A stretch of DNA of 64,000 nucleotides from Riptortus pedestris (GCA_019009955.1 CM032231.1:111844501-111908500), one strand, 5' to 3'. Positions 1 through 12,620 are shown, counted from the stretch's first letter. Notes: generated from the sequence alone by a model not told the origin. Program-made: numbers and translations.

Positions 1-244
1 ACATTTATTCTGTATATTGAATATTAACTGAGATATTTGCATTTGTATTCTGCGTGTGCTCGGCAGCAGTCTGTTCAGACTTTACGCCGTGAGCTCTGGC
101 GGCCGTTTCCATAACTATTCGTCCCTCGTGAATAGGTTTAGAGGTTTCTTACTACTACAGTTGTTATTAGGCAGATTTCTCTATTGTAAAACTTCACGTG
201 GGAAATCTGCTTAGTTTACGCAGCCCCTGCGTGACGGACTTTTG
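1..244 (+). mobile_element. HINE (Helentron-type non-autonomous element), 3' part
   Basis: This is the right end of a family copy whose left part lies outside the window. It keeps the interior block ending in GAGATATTTGC, the subterminal GGGAAATCTGC box, the ACGCAG-CCC-CTGCGT hairpin and the GACGGACTTTT terminus. It is a member of the family described at 20526. Confidence 0.8.
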
Positions 245-291
245 TTTTAAATTGTCATGGGTAGTGAATGATGCCTATTGGGACGGTGGCA

Positions 292-905
292 TTTTAGCTG
301 ATTTCCCTTAAGTGAAATCAGCTATTGAGGTTGTACTCATGGTGGGATTTTCGAAAAATTGCTTCAAATGTCCAGCGATCCTACCGAAGAGGTAACGAAA
401 ATGAGGTCTATTCAATATTATATATATACATAAATATTTGTCTGTTAACGCTCTAGTGGTCGCAAGTTTTTTCTGATCGTTGCTAAACTCGATATTTAAA
501 CGCTTTATGTAAAAATGAAGATCAAGTTCGTTAATGGCTAAAATCGGATTAGTGGGAGGTGGAAGGTTAAAGGGGGTAATTTCGAAATATCTCTGTTGTT
601 ATGCGTCGGATCAAAAATTTGAAAGAAAAAGTTGGTAGAATCAATCTTATTGCAAATGTGTTGTTCTATAAATGTTGCTACTTACGTCTTTTCAGTATGT
701 TGATTATTATCCAAGATATTTGCATTTTTTAGTTTTCGGTCTTAAGTAAACCCCCACTTCTACTCATGTCTTATTAACAATAATCTGTTATATTATGAAG
801 CATTTTATTTGAAAATTGTTTTAAATTTTGAGATAAATGCAAATACGGGACGCACGTGGGAAATCTGCCTAGTTAAAGCAGCACCTGCGTAACGGATGTT
901 TTTAC
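292..905 (+). mobile_element. HINE, short subfamily, near complete
   Basis: The copy starts with TTTTAGCTGATTTCCC and its mirror AAATCAGCT. It has a short TA stretch, and ends with GGGAAATCTGCC and a diverged hairpin (GCAGCACCTGC). At about 610 bp it lacks the 300-bp 3' block of the long form, so it belongs to a shorter subfamily, like the copy at 39699. Confidence 0.8.
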
Positions 906-1747
906 TAATACATCAAAAGATGGGGCCCGGGGCAAATATGCTCCAATCTGGTCATTTTATGGTTTAGCACTGGGAAAGCCAATCCCTCATGAACTCTGTC
1001 GGAAAGATATTGTTATAATTGTTTCAGTTCATCGTTGCTTCCATCTACTTCAGGGACTGAAAATCGGATACAGGAATTTCGTATTTTACTGTCGTAGTCC
1101 CGAATTATACTTTAGCCAGGTAGGAGAAAGTAGGCTTCGTCTTGGAGACAAGAGAAGATACAACAAGTCACCCCGGGTTTAGGAAGGGTTTTGGCAACAC
1201 AAATGTATTTACTAGGTTTGCAAATGACTTGAAAGAATGAGTTGAATGCATGTTTGGAAGAGAGCAGTGTGAATGTGGCAGTTTGCCAGCTTAGGCAAGA
1301 AACAGTACAGCTGATTTTCAGAACTAAGTTTATTTCTCAAGTTGATGGGATTCAGAGAGACTTAGGGGTTAGCCTCGTGTCAAACATACATTTTGAGTAT
1401 TGTTTATAAAGAGTAGCTATGAAAGGGCGAACGAAGTGTCAATGTGCTCAGCAGATATACATGTGAGATTGATATGTAAAAGTTTGATTCTATATTGTAT
1501 AATATGTATTTATACCAAAGTGGAACCTTCTTCTTTCATATGAAAATAGGGCGTACTTTATATTGTTAAAATGAATATTTTAAACAAGTAAAATAATAAA
1601 ATTTTCCGCGCATGGGCTGTGTAAATTGAGAAGATTTTCCTCGTGCTGAACATGATCTGACACCAACTATTGCGCGTGTGTGTTAGTTTTTGTTTTTAAA
1701 CTCGCATTATAGAAATTTGTTTTATTTATCTATTAATTTAATTTAAC
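906..1747. other. AT-rich intergenic DNA
   Basis: No convincing coding frame, RNA gene or family repeat was recognised here. Confidence 0.5.
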
Positions 1748-1965
1748 CTGGGGCTCAGGTTAGCCATGCGAATTAAAGCGTTGACCTTAATCTCACATGG
1801 TAAACCTAGAGTGGCGAGTTCGATTCCTGCCTGGGCAGTAGGCATGTATTTAGTGACGAAATTCATTAAATAAAATCCTTAGTACCACTCTGGCTAGAAA
1901 AGGGTGGTGTAGATAACCCGTCCCAATTAGCCCTAGTTGCAAAAAGTGGAATAAATAATTTAATT
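1748..1965 (+). mobile_element. tRNA-derived SINE, near full length
   Basis: The head carries a pol III A-box-like TTAGCCATGCGA and a B-box-like GAGTTCGATTCC about 60 bp downstream, as in tRNA-derived SINEs. The body contains TTTAGTGACGAA, GGCTAGAAAAGGGTGG and AACCCGTCCCAATTAGCC, all shared with the copies at 53045, 16866 (minus) and 56738. The tail is AT-rich. The A and B boxes are sequence matches; transcription is not shown. Confidence 0.75.
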
Positions 1966-2250
1966 TGTTAACCGTTGAAAACTCTTTAACTTTCATTAGT
2001 TCAATTTAATTTATTTTAATAATCTTTTATCATCCATTTATCGTTTTTAATTGTTTATTATAGTAGTATTTTTTGTTGTGTTCTGAGTTCCGTTTAATAA
2101 TGTCCTGTTTGGGTATTTTTATTAGACAATTTGTTCTATATGTTGAGTTTTTATTCCAGATGTTGGGTTTTTGTATTATTCTATTAATAGTTAAATTTTT
2201 GTCTTTTCTAAATTTAAATTAGCAACATCGCCTAAGTTTCTAAGCTCTTA
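1966..2250 (+). repeat. T-rich dispersed repeat, copy 1
   Basis: A T-rich tract ending near AGCAACATCGCC. A related A-rich tract ending with GGCGATGTTGC lies in the opposite orientation at 12380-12620. The similarity includes recurring TTGTTGTGTT and GAGTTCC words. The family is unknown. Confidence 0.35.
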
Positions 2251-2369
2251 CAAAAAATAAATAAAACCTTTGTCCATTTTTCCTGCAGTAAGAAACTTAG
2301 GACATGAAATTAAACCTTAAAGCATTAACGTGTAATGGCTCAGGTACTCCAAGTAAAAATCGCATTAGG

Positions 2370-2672
2370 AGGATTGGGGGTTTACTGAAGAAAAAAAATT
2401 GCAAACATCTCAGTTAATAATTCCAGTTAAAGAAAAGAAGAGAGTAGAGAACAACAGTTGTAGAAAATGAAATCAAAAACACGATGGATTAGGAAACATT
2501 TTTCCATCCGACCCATAAAGAACACATTTCGATTTTTCATTTTCCACTCTCAATCCTCTTGCTTTCACTTCAATCGTTAACGAACTTGATCTTTAATTAT
2601 GATATTTTTCGTTAATTGCACATCATGAGTAAAACCTCAATAAATGATTTCTCAATAGGGAGATTTGCTAAA
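2370..2672 (-). mobile_element. HINE, degenerate 5' half
   Basis: The minus strand shows the 5' palindrome (GGGAGATTTGCTAAAA on plus), the ATGAGTAAAACCTCAAT block and the CGTTAACGAACTTGATCTTT block of the family, all strongly diverged. The 3' end is missing. Confidence 0.6.
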
Positions 2673-3064
2673 AGACCCATTTTATTTCAACTTTAACCAA
2701 TTTTCTTTGACCTCCTTCTATCCCGTTTATTATTCTCTGGAGAATTTTACCTTCATATAAAGAGCTAGAGCCGGAGGGACGGCGCCAGGAAAGGGCATAA
2801 AGCAAACGAGCTAATTCCTGAACAAATAGTGACCTGGGCAAGGAACCCCGGGCGTCAGGTAGCCCTGGCCCAAGATAGCAAACAATTATACACACTGACA
2901 GGCCAATTCTGAGGGGACTTTCACTCAAACCCACATAATCCTACTACTTGGAAGGAAACCATCAACTTAAAGGCGTTATTGGCTGTGAGAAAAAACCCTG
3001 TGTTCTAAGCAGTCATCAAGGTGACAATGCCAAGGGATTTCCTTTGAATTGGCATTGTTCTCTC

Positions 3065-4230
3065 ATAATGATTATTATTACTAATACGATTATTAGTATG
3101 ATAATGAAGAACATTGGCAACCTTCTTGCCAATTAGATTTAACACTATAGTGCCACAACTATTTCAAAAATGTAAATCTACCATTGCCAAGAAACTTACT
3201 TTCCATTGACGAGGTTCTTTTACATGTATAAATGATAATGATTAATAATTTCATTTCGGGAATGATCAAGAATATTGACAACACTCTTGCCAACCAGTTT
3301 CAACACTGTTCAGTCTTATACAGTCACAGATATTACACAAAAGCATATCTACCATTGCCAAGAAACTTACTGTCCATGCACGAGGTTTTTTTTTACATGT
3401 ATAAATGATAATGATTAATAATGCCATCTTCGGGAATGATCAAGAATTTTGACAACACTCTGCCAACCAGTTTCAGTCAGTCTTATACAGTCACAGATAT
3501 TACACAAAAGCCTATCTACCATTGCCAAGAAACTTACTTTCCTTCGATGAGGTTCTTTTACATGTATAAATGATGATGATTAATAATGCCATCTTGGGAA
3601 TGATCAAGAATATTGACAACACTCTCGCCAACCAGTTTCAACACTATTCAGTCTTATACAGTCACAGATATTACACAAAAGCATATCTACCATTGCCAAG
3701 GAACTTACTTTCCATTGATGAGGTTCTTTTACATGTATAAATGATAATGATTAATAATGCCATCTTGGGAATGATCAAGAATATTGACAACACTCTTGCC
3801 AACCAGTTTCAACTCTGTTCAGTCTTATACAGTCACAGCTATTACACAAAAGCATATCTACCACTGCCAAGGAACTTACTTTCCATGCACGAGGTTCTTT
3901 TACATGTATAAATGTTAATGATTAATAATGCCATCTTGAGAATGATCAAGAATATTGACAACACTCTCGCCAACCAGTTTCAACAATATTCAGTCTTATA
4001 CAGTCACAGCTATTACACAAAAGCATATCTACCATTGCCAAAGAACTTACTTTCCATGCGCGAGGTTCTTTTACATGTATAAATGATAATGATTAATAAT
4101 GTCATATTGGAAATGATCAAGAATATTGACAACACTCTCGCCAACCAGTTTCAACACTATTCAGTCTTATACAGTCACAGATATTACACAAAAGCATATC
4201 TACCATTGCCAAAGAACTTACTTTCGATTG
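3065..4230 (+). repeat. 171-bp tandem satellite, about 6.8 units
   Basis: The anchor word CCATTGCCAAG recurs (CCACTGCCAAG at 3861) at 3181, 3352, 3519, 3690, 3861, 4032 and 4203, giving periods of 171, 167, 171, 171, 171 and 171 bp. Each unit contains ACATGTATAAATGATAATG, GGAATGATCAAGAATATTG and CAGTCTTATACAGTCACAG. The first unit (before 3181) is strongly diverged, and the 167-bp unit lost a few bases near the TTTCAACAC block. Units abut with no spacers, so this is a satellite and not a CRISPR array. Confidence 0.95.
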
Positions 4231-5049
4231 ATCAGTGATATGATTCAAAGATAATTTGTACCAGTTAATAAATATGCTTATTCCATGTTACTCAGCCATA
4301 TTTCTTTTTGTAATATTGGATACATGAGATTGTTCTTTCCAATATTAACCCCCCCCCCTCTTAGATAAAACGTTTTAAAGATTAAACAATTTACAGCAAT
4401 AAATTGTTATCAGATATAATTCAATTTCATTTTATTTCACCAACAATTTGTTGATGATAGTACGATGTTGTTTTTTTACGTTTATTCATGAAAAAAATGT
4501 TTTTGAAGAATTCTAAAAATGCTTTGCATAATTACACGTACAATTCATCATACACACAAATTAAAATTGTTTTGTCGTAAGGAATCATTTTTGCCATATC
4601 CATTTTTATATCAATTTCAAGGAAGATACGTTCACAAAACTATAGCTAGAGCCCAGAATTAATTGGCGTTTGAAAAATATCCAAAATTAAAGTAACTTTA
4701 TCACGAAATTCACGTATAATGTGTCATGCTGAACATCGTCTTGAATTTTAATCATTTTTAACTTCAAAATTGCCTCATATGAACTGTTCTATGTTCCCCC
4801 AAGCCCTATGAGAATGTAAAGTTGATTGTGAGGAATGGGAATTATAATTCAATATATTTACCTTACATAGACTCGCAAATTAAACATCGGTTAGGTTTTA
4901 CTTTAATGCATGTGTTTTTGTTCTTATTTTATTTACTTACTTTTCCATTTCATTTATTAATTTTATTTGTAATTATCTTACTTACTTTCATATTTTATTT
5001 TATTATTATTATATCTTTTATATTATATTTGAGTAGATAGTTGATTAAC

Positions 5050-5084
<35 letters not shown>

Positions 5085-5160
5085 TATTGTAAAATAAAAA
5101 TGTATTTAAACACAATCATACATGTAATATGCCATGTGGCAAAGGAACATGAATTCAAAT
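4231..5160. other. AT-rich low-complexity DNA with (TA)n at 5054-5082
   Basis: Only low-complexity sequence is visible. A 72-codon frame at 4822 encodes a run of hydrophobic residues that follows from TTT/ATT richness. I do not regard it as a gene. Confidence 0.5.
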
Positions 5161-5166
5161 AAATAA

Positions 5167-5191
5167 CTCCTCATAGGGTAACTATGAGGAG
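5167..5191. repeat. Perfect 10-bp hairpin
   Basis: CTCCTCATAG and CTATGAGGAG form a perfect stem around a GGTAA loop, followed by an A-run. Its role is unknown. It could be a palindromic insertion or a foldback remnant. Confidence 0.6.
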
Positions 5192-5259
5192 AAAAAAAAA
5201 CCCTATGATAAATGTGTTGAGAAAAATAATTTGAGCAGATTGCCATTAAACAAAAATAA

Positions 5260-5620
5260 GTCTGTTTATGAGGACCCGATGACCCAACTCGAAACCACCC
5301 AACTTGGGTTGTAACCTCCCCGACTCCGTCTCCCGCCCTATCGGCATTGTCTCCAGGGTGCTTTTCATATGGTAAACTCCGGCATCATATGCTCTTTGTC
5401 TTGGGGCCTCGGCATCATTGTCCAATATCTCATTAGAGGAGACGATTTATCAATATCACCGTGTAACGAGCTCCCCTTAGTTGCGTCGTTATGACACCAC
5501 CGCAACCTATGTAAATCACGACGGAAAAGAGGAACAAGAATCTTTTGTTGGACGGATTTAATTACGATCAATCACGTCACATTCAATACTCTAGCCCGCT
5601 ACTATTTTACTCAGGCCACT
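5260..5620. other. GC-balanced unique island
   Basis: This stretch has clearly higher GC and no family repeat. The 68-codon minus frame here has no recognisable domain. It could be a conserved non-coding element; only cross-species alignment would tell. Confidence 0.3.
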
Positions 5621-5713
5621 GATTGAAAGAAATCAACATGATAATGAATGAATTACTTTTTTATTTAATAAAAAGTTCGTTACATTTTCCCCTAAAACAA
5701 CTAATTTTTGCTA

Positions 5714-5750
5714 TTGTCATAAACTGTCGGTAGGTGTTCGTCATTACTGG
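5714..5750 (+). repeat. Remnant related to the Penelope-like foldback arm
   Basis: TTGTCATA..CTGTCGGTAG..GTCATTACTGG matches, with gaps, the outer arm of the foldback element at 26029. A similar trace lies at 7784-7816. Confidence 0.35.
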
Positions 5751-6313
5751 TTCTTTTACGTATTTCCTCTACATAGTAACCCTACGTGGAGGGATTCTAA
5801 TTTTCTGCACATCCCATGAATTTTTGCATTATATGTGCATTTCTTCAAAGTTTTTAACAATTTTTTATATATAGTAATATATAGACATATTACAAAATTT
5901 AAATAAGATTATTAAAATTAAACTTGAAAAACATTAAACAGAACAATTCAGGAATAAAATTAAATAACCAATAAAAAATTACAAAATATTAATATTATAT
6001 TATCTTTTCCTGTCTCAGCTTAAGAATATCATAGGCTGTTGCTTTTAATAAATTTATTTGTTTTGAAAATATAATATCGGAACTGATAGGCCATGAGAGA
6101 ATACGAGTCTTCTACTGCCTTTGTATGTTTTGAGTCAGTCTACATTCATAAATCAGGTGGGTGAATGTCTGTTCAGTGCACTGTCGCATTTACAAGTACT
6201 TGAGTCAGTATGTTTGAGTCTGTATAAGTAAGAGTTTGTATTTCCACGCCCAGTTAATATTTGCTTTAGATAAATTATGTTGGGATAGTGAGATATTGGT
6301 TTTAAAAACAGGG

Positions 6314-6430
6314 AAGCAGATTTACCTTAAGTAAAATCAGCTATTGAGGACGTACTCATGATGCGATGTTCGAAAAATTTCTTCAAATATCCATCGATCC
6401 TACCTAGGAGAAGAGGTCCTCTCAAAATGA
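6314..6430 (+). mobile_element. HINE 5' fragment
   Basis: Contains the AGCAGATTTACC/AAATCAGCTATTGAGG palindrome and the CCATCGATCCTACCTAGGAG block, then stops at unrelated sequence. Confidence 0.7.
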
Positions 6431-6739
6431 TGCATTTTGGTGTTGAAGGGTTTCGGCCAAAATTGAAGCATGTCCGTTGGGTCGCTTGATGTGGAGTAAG
6501 GTTTGTCTGCCGGTTCATCGCCGAGTAAAACTAGTGCATATGGGCTGGAGTGGCACACTGGAGTGCAAGATCATTGAGAGTGCAAAGTGAGTTGGCTGAG
6601 TCGCAACTGGATCCATTCCATCAAAGGCCAGAAGTTGGTACCTGTGTGCCAGTTTGGATAGGCCGGCAAGTATGGTGGAAGTATCCCAAATCTATGGTGG
6701 TCTCATTTCAGACGAACTGTGGAGGCGCTTCGGCCTAGA

Positions 6740-7290
6740 AGTCTTGATTTTATGAATTTTAATGGTATTTTATTGTTTTTTGTATTTTTTTTATATTTTT
6801 TAGGGTTAATAGAGGTTGTCTTTTTTTTATAATAAATATTAATTTTTGAGGTATGTCTTTTTTAGTAATTATTGGTTCTATAATTTTTAGAGAACTTCTT
6901 TGTTTTTCAGTATTTGGTAGTATAGTTATAAGGAAGTTAGTATTTCTAAGCTTGTTTTTGTTTTTGTCTTTTGTATTTTTTTATTTATTTCTTTTTTATA
7001 GGGAGTGTATTTATTTTTAGGACAAATTTTTTACATGAGTTTGGTTTAGTTCTTGAATTTGTTGTTTATTTGTTGTCTTGTTTTATATAACTCATTTATA
7101 CTTCTTGTTTTTTTTTTTTTGTTTTTGTTTTGAGAGAAAGAGAGAGAGTGCAGCTTTTGTGTGTTTGTTGTGTGGCAACGGACCTCCTTTTTGGGTGCAG
7201 CACATTTTTTGTCCTCCTTAGGACATCCAAGGGGTTAGGGACCTCCTTAATTAATTGTGTCTTTTATAACTATTATAGTAGTACTTATAT
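6740..7290 (+). other. Strongly T-skewed tract
   Basis: Very T-rich, C-poor sequence. Read with the invertebrate mitochondrial code (ATA Met, AGA/AGG Ser), part of it (about 6852-7018) stays open and hydrophobic. It may be a decayed nuclear mitochondrial insert or simply T-rich repeat. I cannot assign a mitochondrial gene. Confidence 0.2.
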
Positions 7291-7299
7291 ATTATTGTT

Positions 7300-7388
7300 A
7301 ATATAGTATTGTTCTATTTTTTGAAATGTTTTTTAAAACCCAATATAACAAGTAAAAAGTGTGGTGGTTGTGTGTGTGTGTATATATA

Positions 7389-7441
<53 letters not shown>

Positions 7442-7776
7442 TGTTGTTTTAAGTTCTTGGACTACTAAAATTTGATTCATTGAGATAAACATTATTCTGA
7501 TCCATCATAAATTACAGAACTAGATATAGTAAATAGTTTTTAATCAAATTAATATGTTATATTCTGATATTTTTCCGTAATTGTTTTTCTTTCCTGTGGG
7601 AAGTAGGCACACCTGTTTGTTTATGTTTCAGTTGCTTCCCGTCTGGAGGTTTCTTATTATGGTTTGTATTTATTCACTTAAAGTTGACAGTTGTGTTAGC
7701 AGTATGCAGATTTATCTATTGTTAAACATCAAGAGGGAAATCTGCTTAGTTGAAGCAGCCCCTGCGTGACGGACTT
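7300..7776 (+). mobile_element. HINE 3' half with (TA)n
   Basis: Contains a TA core, then the block with TTCTTGGACTACTAAAATTT and TTCTGATCCATCATAAATTA, and ends with GGGAAATCTGCTTAG, GCAGCCCCTGCGTGACGGACTT. The 5' third is missing. Confidence 0.75.
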
Positions 7777-8075
7777 ATTGCTATTGTCATACCTCTCGGT
7801 AGATCCCGTCATTACAATTTCTAACATTATGAGTTTAAAATATAATAATAATAATAAAAAAAAAAATAAATAAAAAAAAAACATATTTTAAAAGCATAAT
7901 GGTAGAAATATACAGGGTTTTGAATTTTCCTCTCCCTCTCTAATACGCCACTTCCCATTAATCCACTATATCTATAGCTTTATTCCATCTGTTAAATGTC
8001 GACCGGACAACAAATATGGCCACTGATTTATGAAGTGTTCATTCATGATACTACATTGAGCATTAATCTAAGTTA

Positions 8076-8698
8076 AGCCCGTCACAAAGGGGCTGCGTTA
8101 ACTAAGCAGATTTCCCACTTGCATTTATGCGTTCCGTATTTGCATTTATTTCGTGACGTAAAAGTTCAATGAGAACAACATTTGTTATTTAGGCTTCAAA
8201 TAACGTGCTTCATAATATAACAGCTTACTGTTCATATGACATGAGTAGGAGTGGGGGATTACTGAAGGTTGAAATCTAAAAAACGCAAATATCTCGGTTA
8301 ATATTCACGATAGAGAATAAATGTGTATAACAATAAATATAGTACATTTTATTTGAAATAAGATTGGTTCTATACAAATTTTCGATCCAACGTACAGTAA
8401 CGGAGATATTTTCGAAACTCCTCCCCTCTAAAACCCCCCTCTCCCTGGTCCGATTTCAGCCGCTAAGGAACTTGATCTTTCTCTTTACGTAAAACGACTA
8501 AATATTGAGTTTGGTAAAGATTAAACAATAATTGCCACTGGTAGAGCGGTAACAGACAAATATATATATATCCGTTTTGAACGGATCTCATTTCCGTCAT
8601 CTTCTAGATAGGATCGATGGACGTTTGAAGAAAAATTTCGAAAATCGCGTCATGAGTACGACCTCAATCTCATTTCCCTTATTGGAAATCTGCTAATA
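8076..8698 (-). mobile_element. HINE, short form
   Basis: On minus it runs from the palindromic 5' end (at 8698) through a short TA core to the GCAGCCCC hairpin (at 8080). The long 3' block is absent, as in the copy at 292. Confidence 0.8.
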
Positions 8699-8800
8699 AC
8701 CCATGGTATAAATCAGACGAAAAAAATACGTGAAAGTTATATTTTGAAGGCTGAAAGCACGAGAAAAACAAATAATTGTGTTTGTATTAGAGTTCAAGAG

Positions 8801-9595
8801 AAAAAAGTCCGACACGCAGGGGCTGCGTAAGCTAAGCAGATTTCCCTCGTGAAGTTTAGTAATAGATAAATATACATACTGCTAACACAACAACACCGTG
8901 AATAAATACAAACGGAAATAAATGTTTCATCCAATTTCAATAACCTGCCGACAGGAAGCGTTAGGTTAGAAATGTAAACAAACGGGTCGGCCTACCTCAC
9001 ACCGGAAAGAAAAACAATTACTGAAATATATCAGAATATAACACATTAATTTTATTGAGAACTATTTACTATATCTACTAGTGTAATTTATAATGAGTCA
9101 GAATAATTGTTATCTCAATCAATAAAATTTTAGTAGTCCAAAACTTTAAGATTGGGGGGGGGGAGTCACCAGGGCATATTTGCATGTATCTCGTATAATA
9201 AAGGTCTCTTGAATACAATTTTTGGTATTTAAACTTCCAATAATGTGATTTATTATGTAGCAGAGTATTGTTTACGTAACATGAGTAGAAGTGGCGGTTT
9301 GCTGAAAACTGAAAAATGCAAATATCTCGGTTAATTTTCAAGATAGAGAATAAACGTATATAACAATATTTATAGTAAATTTAATTTGCAATAAGATTGG
9401 TTATATACAATTTTTCGATCCGATGCATAATAACGGAGATATTTCGAATTTTCGAAAATCCTCCCCTCTAAACCCCCCCTCCCCCTGGCCCGATTTCAGC
9501 CGTTAACAAACTTGATCTTTCTTTTTACATAAAACGACTAAATGTCGATTTTGGTAACGATTAAACAATAATTGCGACCGCTAGAGCGGTAACAG

Positions 9596-9658
<63 letters not shown>

Positions 9659-9771
9659 CAGTTTTGAACGGACCTCGGGTAGGATCGATGGACATTTGAA
9701 GAAAAATTTCGAAAATCGCGTCATGAGTACAACCTCAATAGCTGATTTCCCTGAAGGGAAATCTGCTAAAA
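8801..9771 (-). mobile_element. HINE, full-length long form
   Basis: A complete copy of about 970 bp with the 5' palindrome, (TA)n core at 9600-9653, a poly-C tract (seen as poly-G on plus), the GTTTGTTTACATTTCTAACC block, the subterminal box, hairpin and GACGGACTTTTTT end. The 5' AGCAGATTTCCC box is the reverse complement of the 3' GGGAAATCTGCT box. Confidence 0.88.
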
Positions 9772-11244
9772 TATTTGGGAAAGCGTTTGAAGAGAATTAA
9801 AGTTTTAACTACATGGATTATATAAAATATTCCGATCTCACCCTAATTAAACATTCATCCACTTGTTACTTTTATATTTCGTAAAGTTGAAAATGCCAAT
9901 GGATGTAACATCTGATCATAGAGTATGAGATGGGATTATTTGTTGATTGTATGAATCAAGTGAATCCAATCATTATTCCATGTGTTTACGTGAACTAATT
10001 TTTATTTCAATCCGTCAATGACGAGTAACACAGTCAGTTTAACATAATACTGACATAGGTCATGGTTTTTCATGAAATTACTCACTCATACGCCAATTTG
10101 AAAATCAATCCAAATTTCCGACATAAAACAATGACAGGAAACTTAATTATGACTCGACGTACTCATGAATAAATTACTTTAGTTCATCTTGTTGTTTTCT
10201 AATGTCTTATTCCCTGGACTACATTAATGTCTATGTATAGGACACATCAGATAGGAATGTAACTTTTGTTTTAAAATTTTATTGACGTAAGTTCGTGTAA
10301 ATAATTAATCGTCCGCCATTAACAAAGTGGAATTTGATTTCCATCACAACAAAACAATATTTTGTTGTTTCTGGTTATTAAATAATAAATCATCGTGTTT
10401 GATTACTTCATTCGACTTTATTAATGACTTCTTCGCCGTGTCATGTTCTTCTTAATCTATTCTTTCTTTTCTCACTCTCTCCGTCTTTAGTTGTGGGAGT
10501 ACTTCTATCTTGTTCTTTTTTTGTTTCGTTCCTGCCTATGTTACGTTCTTGACTAAAGTGCTTCCTCCGCACAAGCGAGAAGGTAGCGGGAGTGTGAGAG
10601 AGAGAGAGAGAGAGAGGAGAAAAAAGCAAACACAAAAACTAAGAGCCGTTCAGAAACGGCTTCCAAAGAGATTAGTAAAAAAAGAAAAAAAATCCAGGCT
10701 CATCTTGGCAGGGCGTGGATCCTCTTTGGCCAACGATTAAGGGAGAAAGACCAGGAGTAGCGCCATGTAAACAGATCACCCTTTTACAAACTGACAGCTG
10801 TTTTCTATCTCCTTGTCTACAGACTCTCACAACTCTACGACAAACTGAAAAAAATGCCAGAGCCTACGTAATAATGCTGCCTTATTTCTTTATATCTTCC
10901 GTGATGCATTTTTAGCTTCTGTTTGTATAATTTTAATTCTATATGTTAATTCATTTCCACAAGTTTACTCGACAAATAACTACTTAATTTATTTGTTTCA
11001 AAATAATATCTATTTATCTGAAAAGAAATTTCCTTTTCTAGCCAAAATGAGGAATATGGATTTTATTTAGTGTGTTGGTAATTCAATAAATTCCTTCCAG
11101 CCATAGGAACCTCAGACATACAACTTTAGGTAAGAAATGACCTTCGCCACTACAGGATGAAGATGTTTAAAATTTTATTTGACATTTAAATACTAACCTT
11201 GGTATAATTTCTTATGTATATATTATTTTTTAATATAGTTTTAT
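9772..11244. other. Unique AT-rich DNA, more GC-balanced at 10440-10920
   Basis: An (AG)n run sits at 10596-10616. Overlapping frames on both strands at 10441-10915 are low-complexity or lack domains, and no gene is supported. Confidence 0.4.
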
Positions 11245-11351
11245 CCCAGAGCTCCTTTAAAGGAAATCAGCTATTGAGGTCGCACTCATAGCGCGATTTT
11301 CGAAAAACGTCCATCGATCCTACCCAGGATTTGACGAAAATGAGGTTCTTC

Positions 11352-11410
<59 letters not shown>

Positions 11411-12130
11411 TTGATATTTAATCGTTTAATTTAATAAGAAATATTAAGGTTATGGCTGAAATTGGAAAACTGGGAGGGGAGGGGGTTTAGAGGGAGGAAT
11501 TTCTAAAATTCAAAATATTTCTGTGGCCATACGTCGGATCGAAAAATTACATAGAATTAGTTTTATTGCAAATTAAATGATCCATAAGTGTTGTGCTATA
11601 CATATTTTCTATATCATGAATATTAACGGAGATATATGGATTTTATAGTTTTCGGCTTTCAGTAAACCCCCACTCCTACTCATGCCATATTAATAATTAG
11701 CTGTTATAAATCATGAACCACTACATTCCAAGCTTAAATGTTAGATATTGTTTACATTGAGCGTTAACTTTGATTGAGTTAAAAATTATTCTTATTCGTT
11801 ATAAATTTGTAAATAAATGAATCACACGCATTAGCTATAGTGAATAGTTTTTAATAACATGAATATGTTATATTCCAGTAATTGTTTTTCTTTCGGGTCT
11901 AGAATATTTCGAGCTATCTAATCAGCTCCGAGAGGTTGACTGATCTGTTTGTTTAAAACTCACACGCTTTCCGTTGTGTAAATTGACTAAAAGATTTCTC
12001 GGGATCATTTGTATTTGTTTTCTTAATATTAATGGTGGTGATAAGTGTTACAAGTATATAGATTTATCTATTGTAAAACCTCACTTGGGAAATCTGCTTA
12101 GTTTACGCAGACACTGCGTGTCGGACGGTT
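11245..12130 (+). mobile_element. HINE, long form with degraded 5' tip
   Basis: The 5' palindrome is partly lost, but AAATCAGCTATTGAGG, the (TA)n core (11357-11408), the CTCCTACTCATG block and the GGGAAATCTGCTTAGTTTACGC end with a mutated hairpin loop are all visible. Confidence 0.8.
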
Positions 12131-12379
12131 TTGTTTTTTAGTGCTGCTCCAAGTGCAGCATGTTACTTTGTACATAGTTTAATACATTCCAGTATCCCAT
12201 TTAAGAGTTCCACTTAAAAAATGATACACTTAGAAAATGATACACGTTCTGGAACTATTGATGTTTTTCTTTAGGAATAAATATTAATTATGTAAACTAA
12301 GCAAATATTTTAAGATCAGTTATATTTATTAAATGTATGCCACTATAACTATTGGGGGAGGATATTTATTTATTTATTT

Positions 12380-12620
12380 GGAGCTTCGCAGCTGTGGCGA
12401 TGTTGCTCGGGAAAAAAAACCTGTATAAAATTGAAAAGTAAAAAAAAAACAAAAAAACAAAAACAAAAATTAAATAAAACAAATAAACATGGAACTCAAA
12501 TAATAGAAATTGAACAATTAGTAGAAATCAAACAATAAATGGAAATCCAACACAACAAATTGACAAACATAATATAGAATCCAAAAAAAATATTAAACAA
12601 GATATAATAAAATATATAAA
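12380..12620 (-). repeat. T-rich dispersed repeat, copy 2 (inverted relative to 1966)
   Basis: Its reverse complement resembles 1966-2250 and shares GCAACATCGCC. It begins next to GAGCTTCGCAGCTGTGG. The family is unknown. Confidence 0.35.

Noticed and set aside
1775..1835. Possible tRNA gene from the A and B box matches
   Set aside because: No cloverleaf or anticodon arm can be formed convincingly, and the same head recurs with a shared SINE body.
3065..4230. Regular repeats considered as a CRISPR array
   Set aside because: The 171-bp units abut without unique spacers and the context is eukaryotic, so it is a satellite.
4822..5040. Hydrophobic 72-codon frame resembling a membrane protein
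   Set aside because: Its Phe/Leu/Ile content follows from T-rich low-complexity DNA and it has no conserved context.
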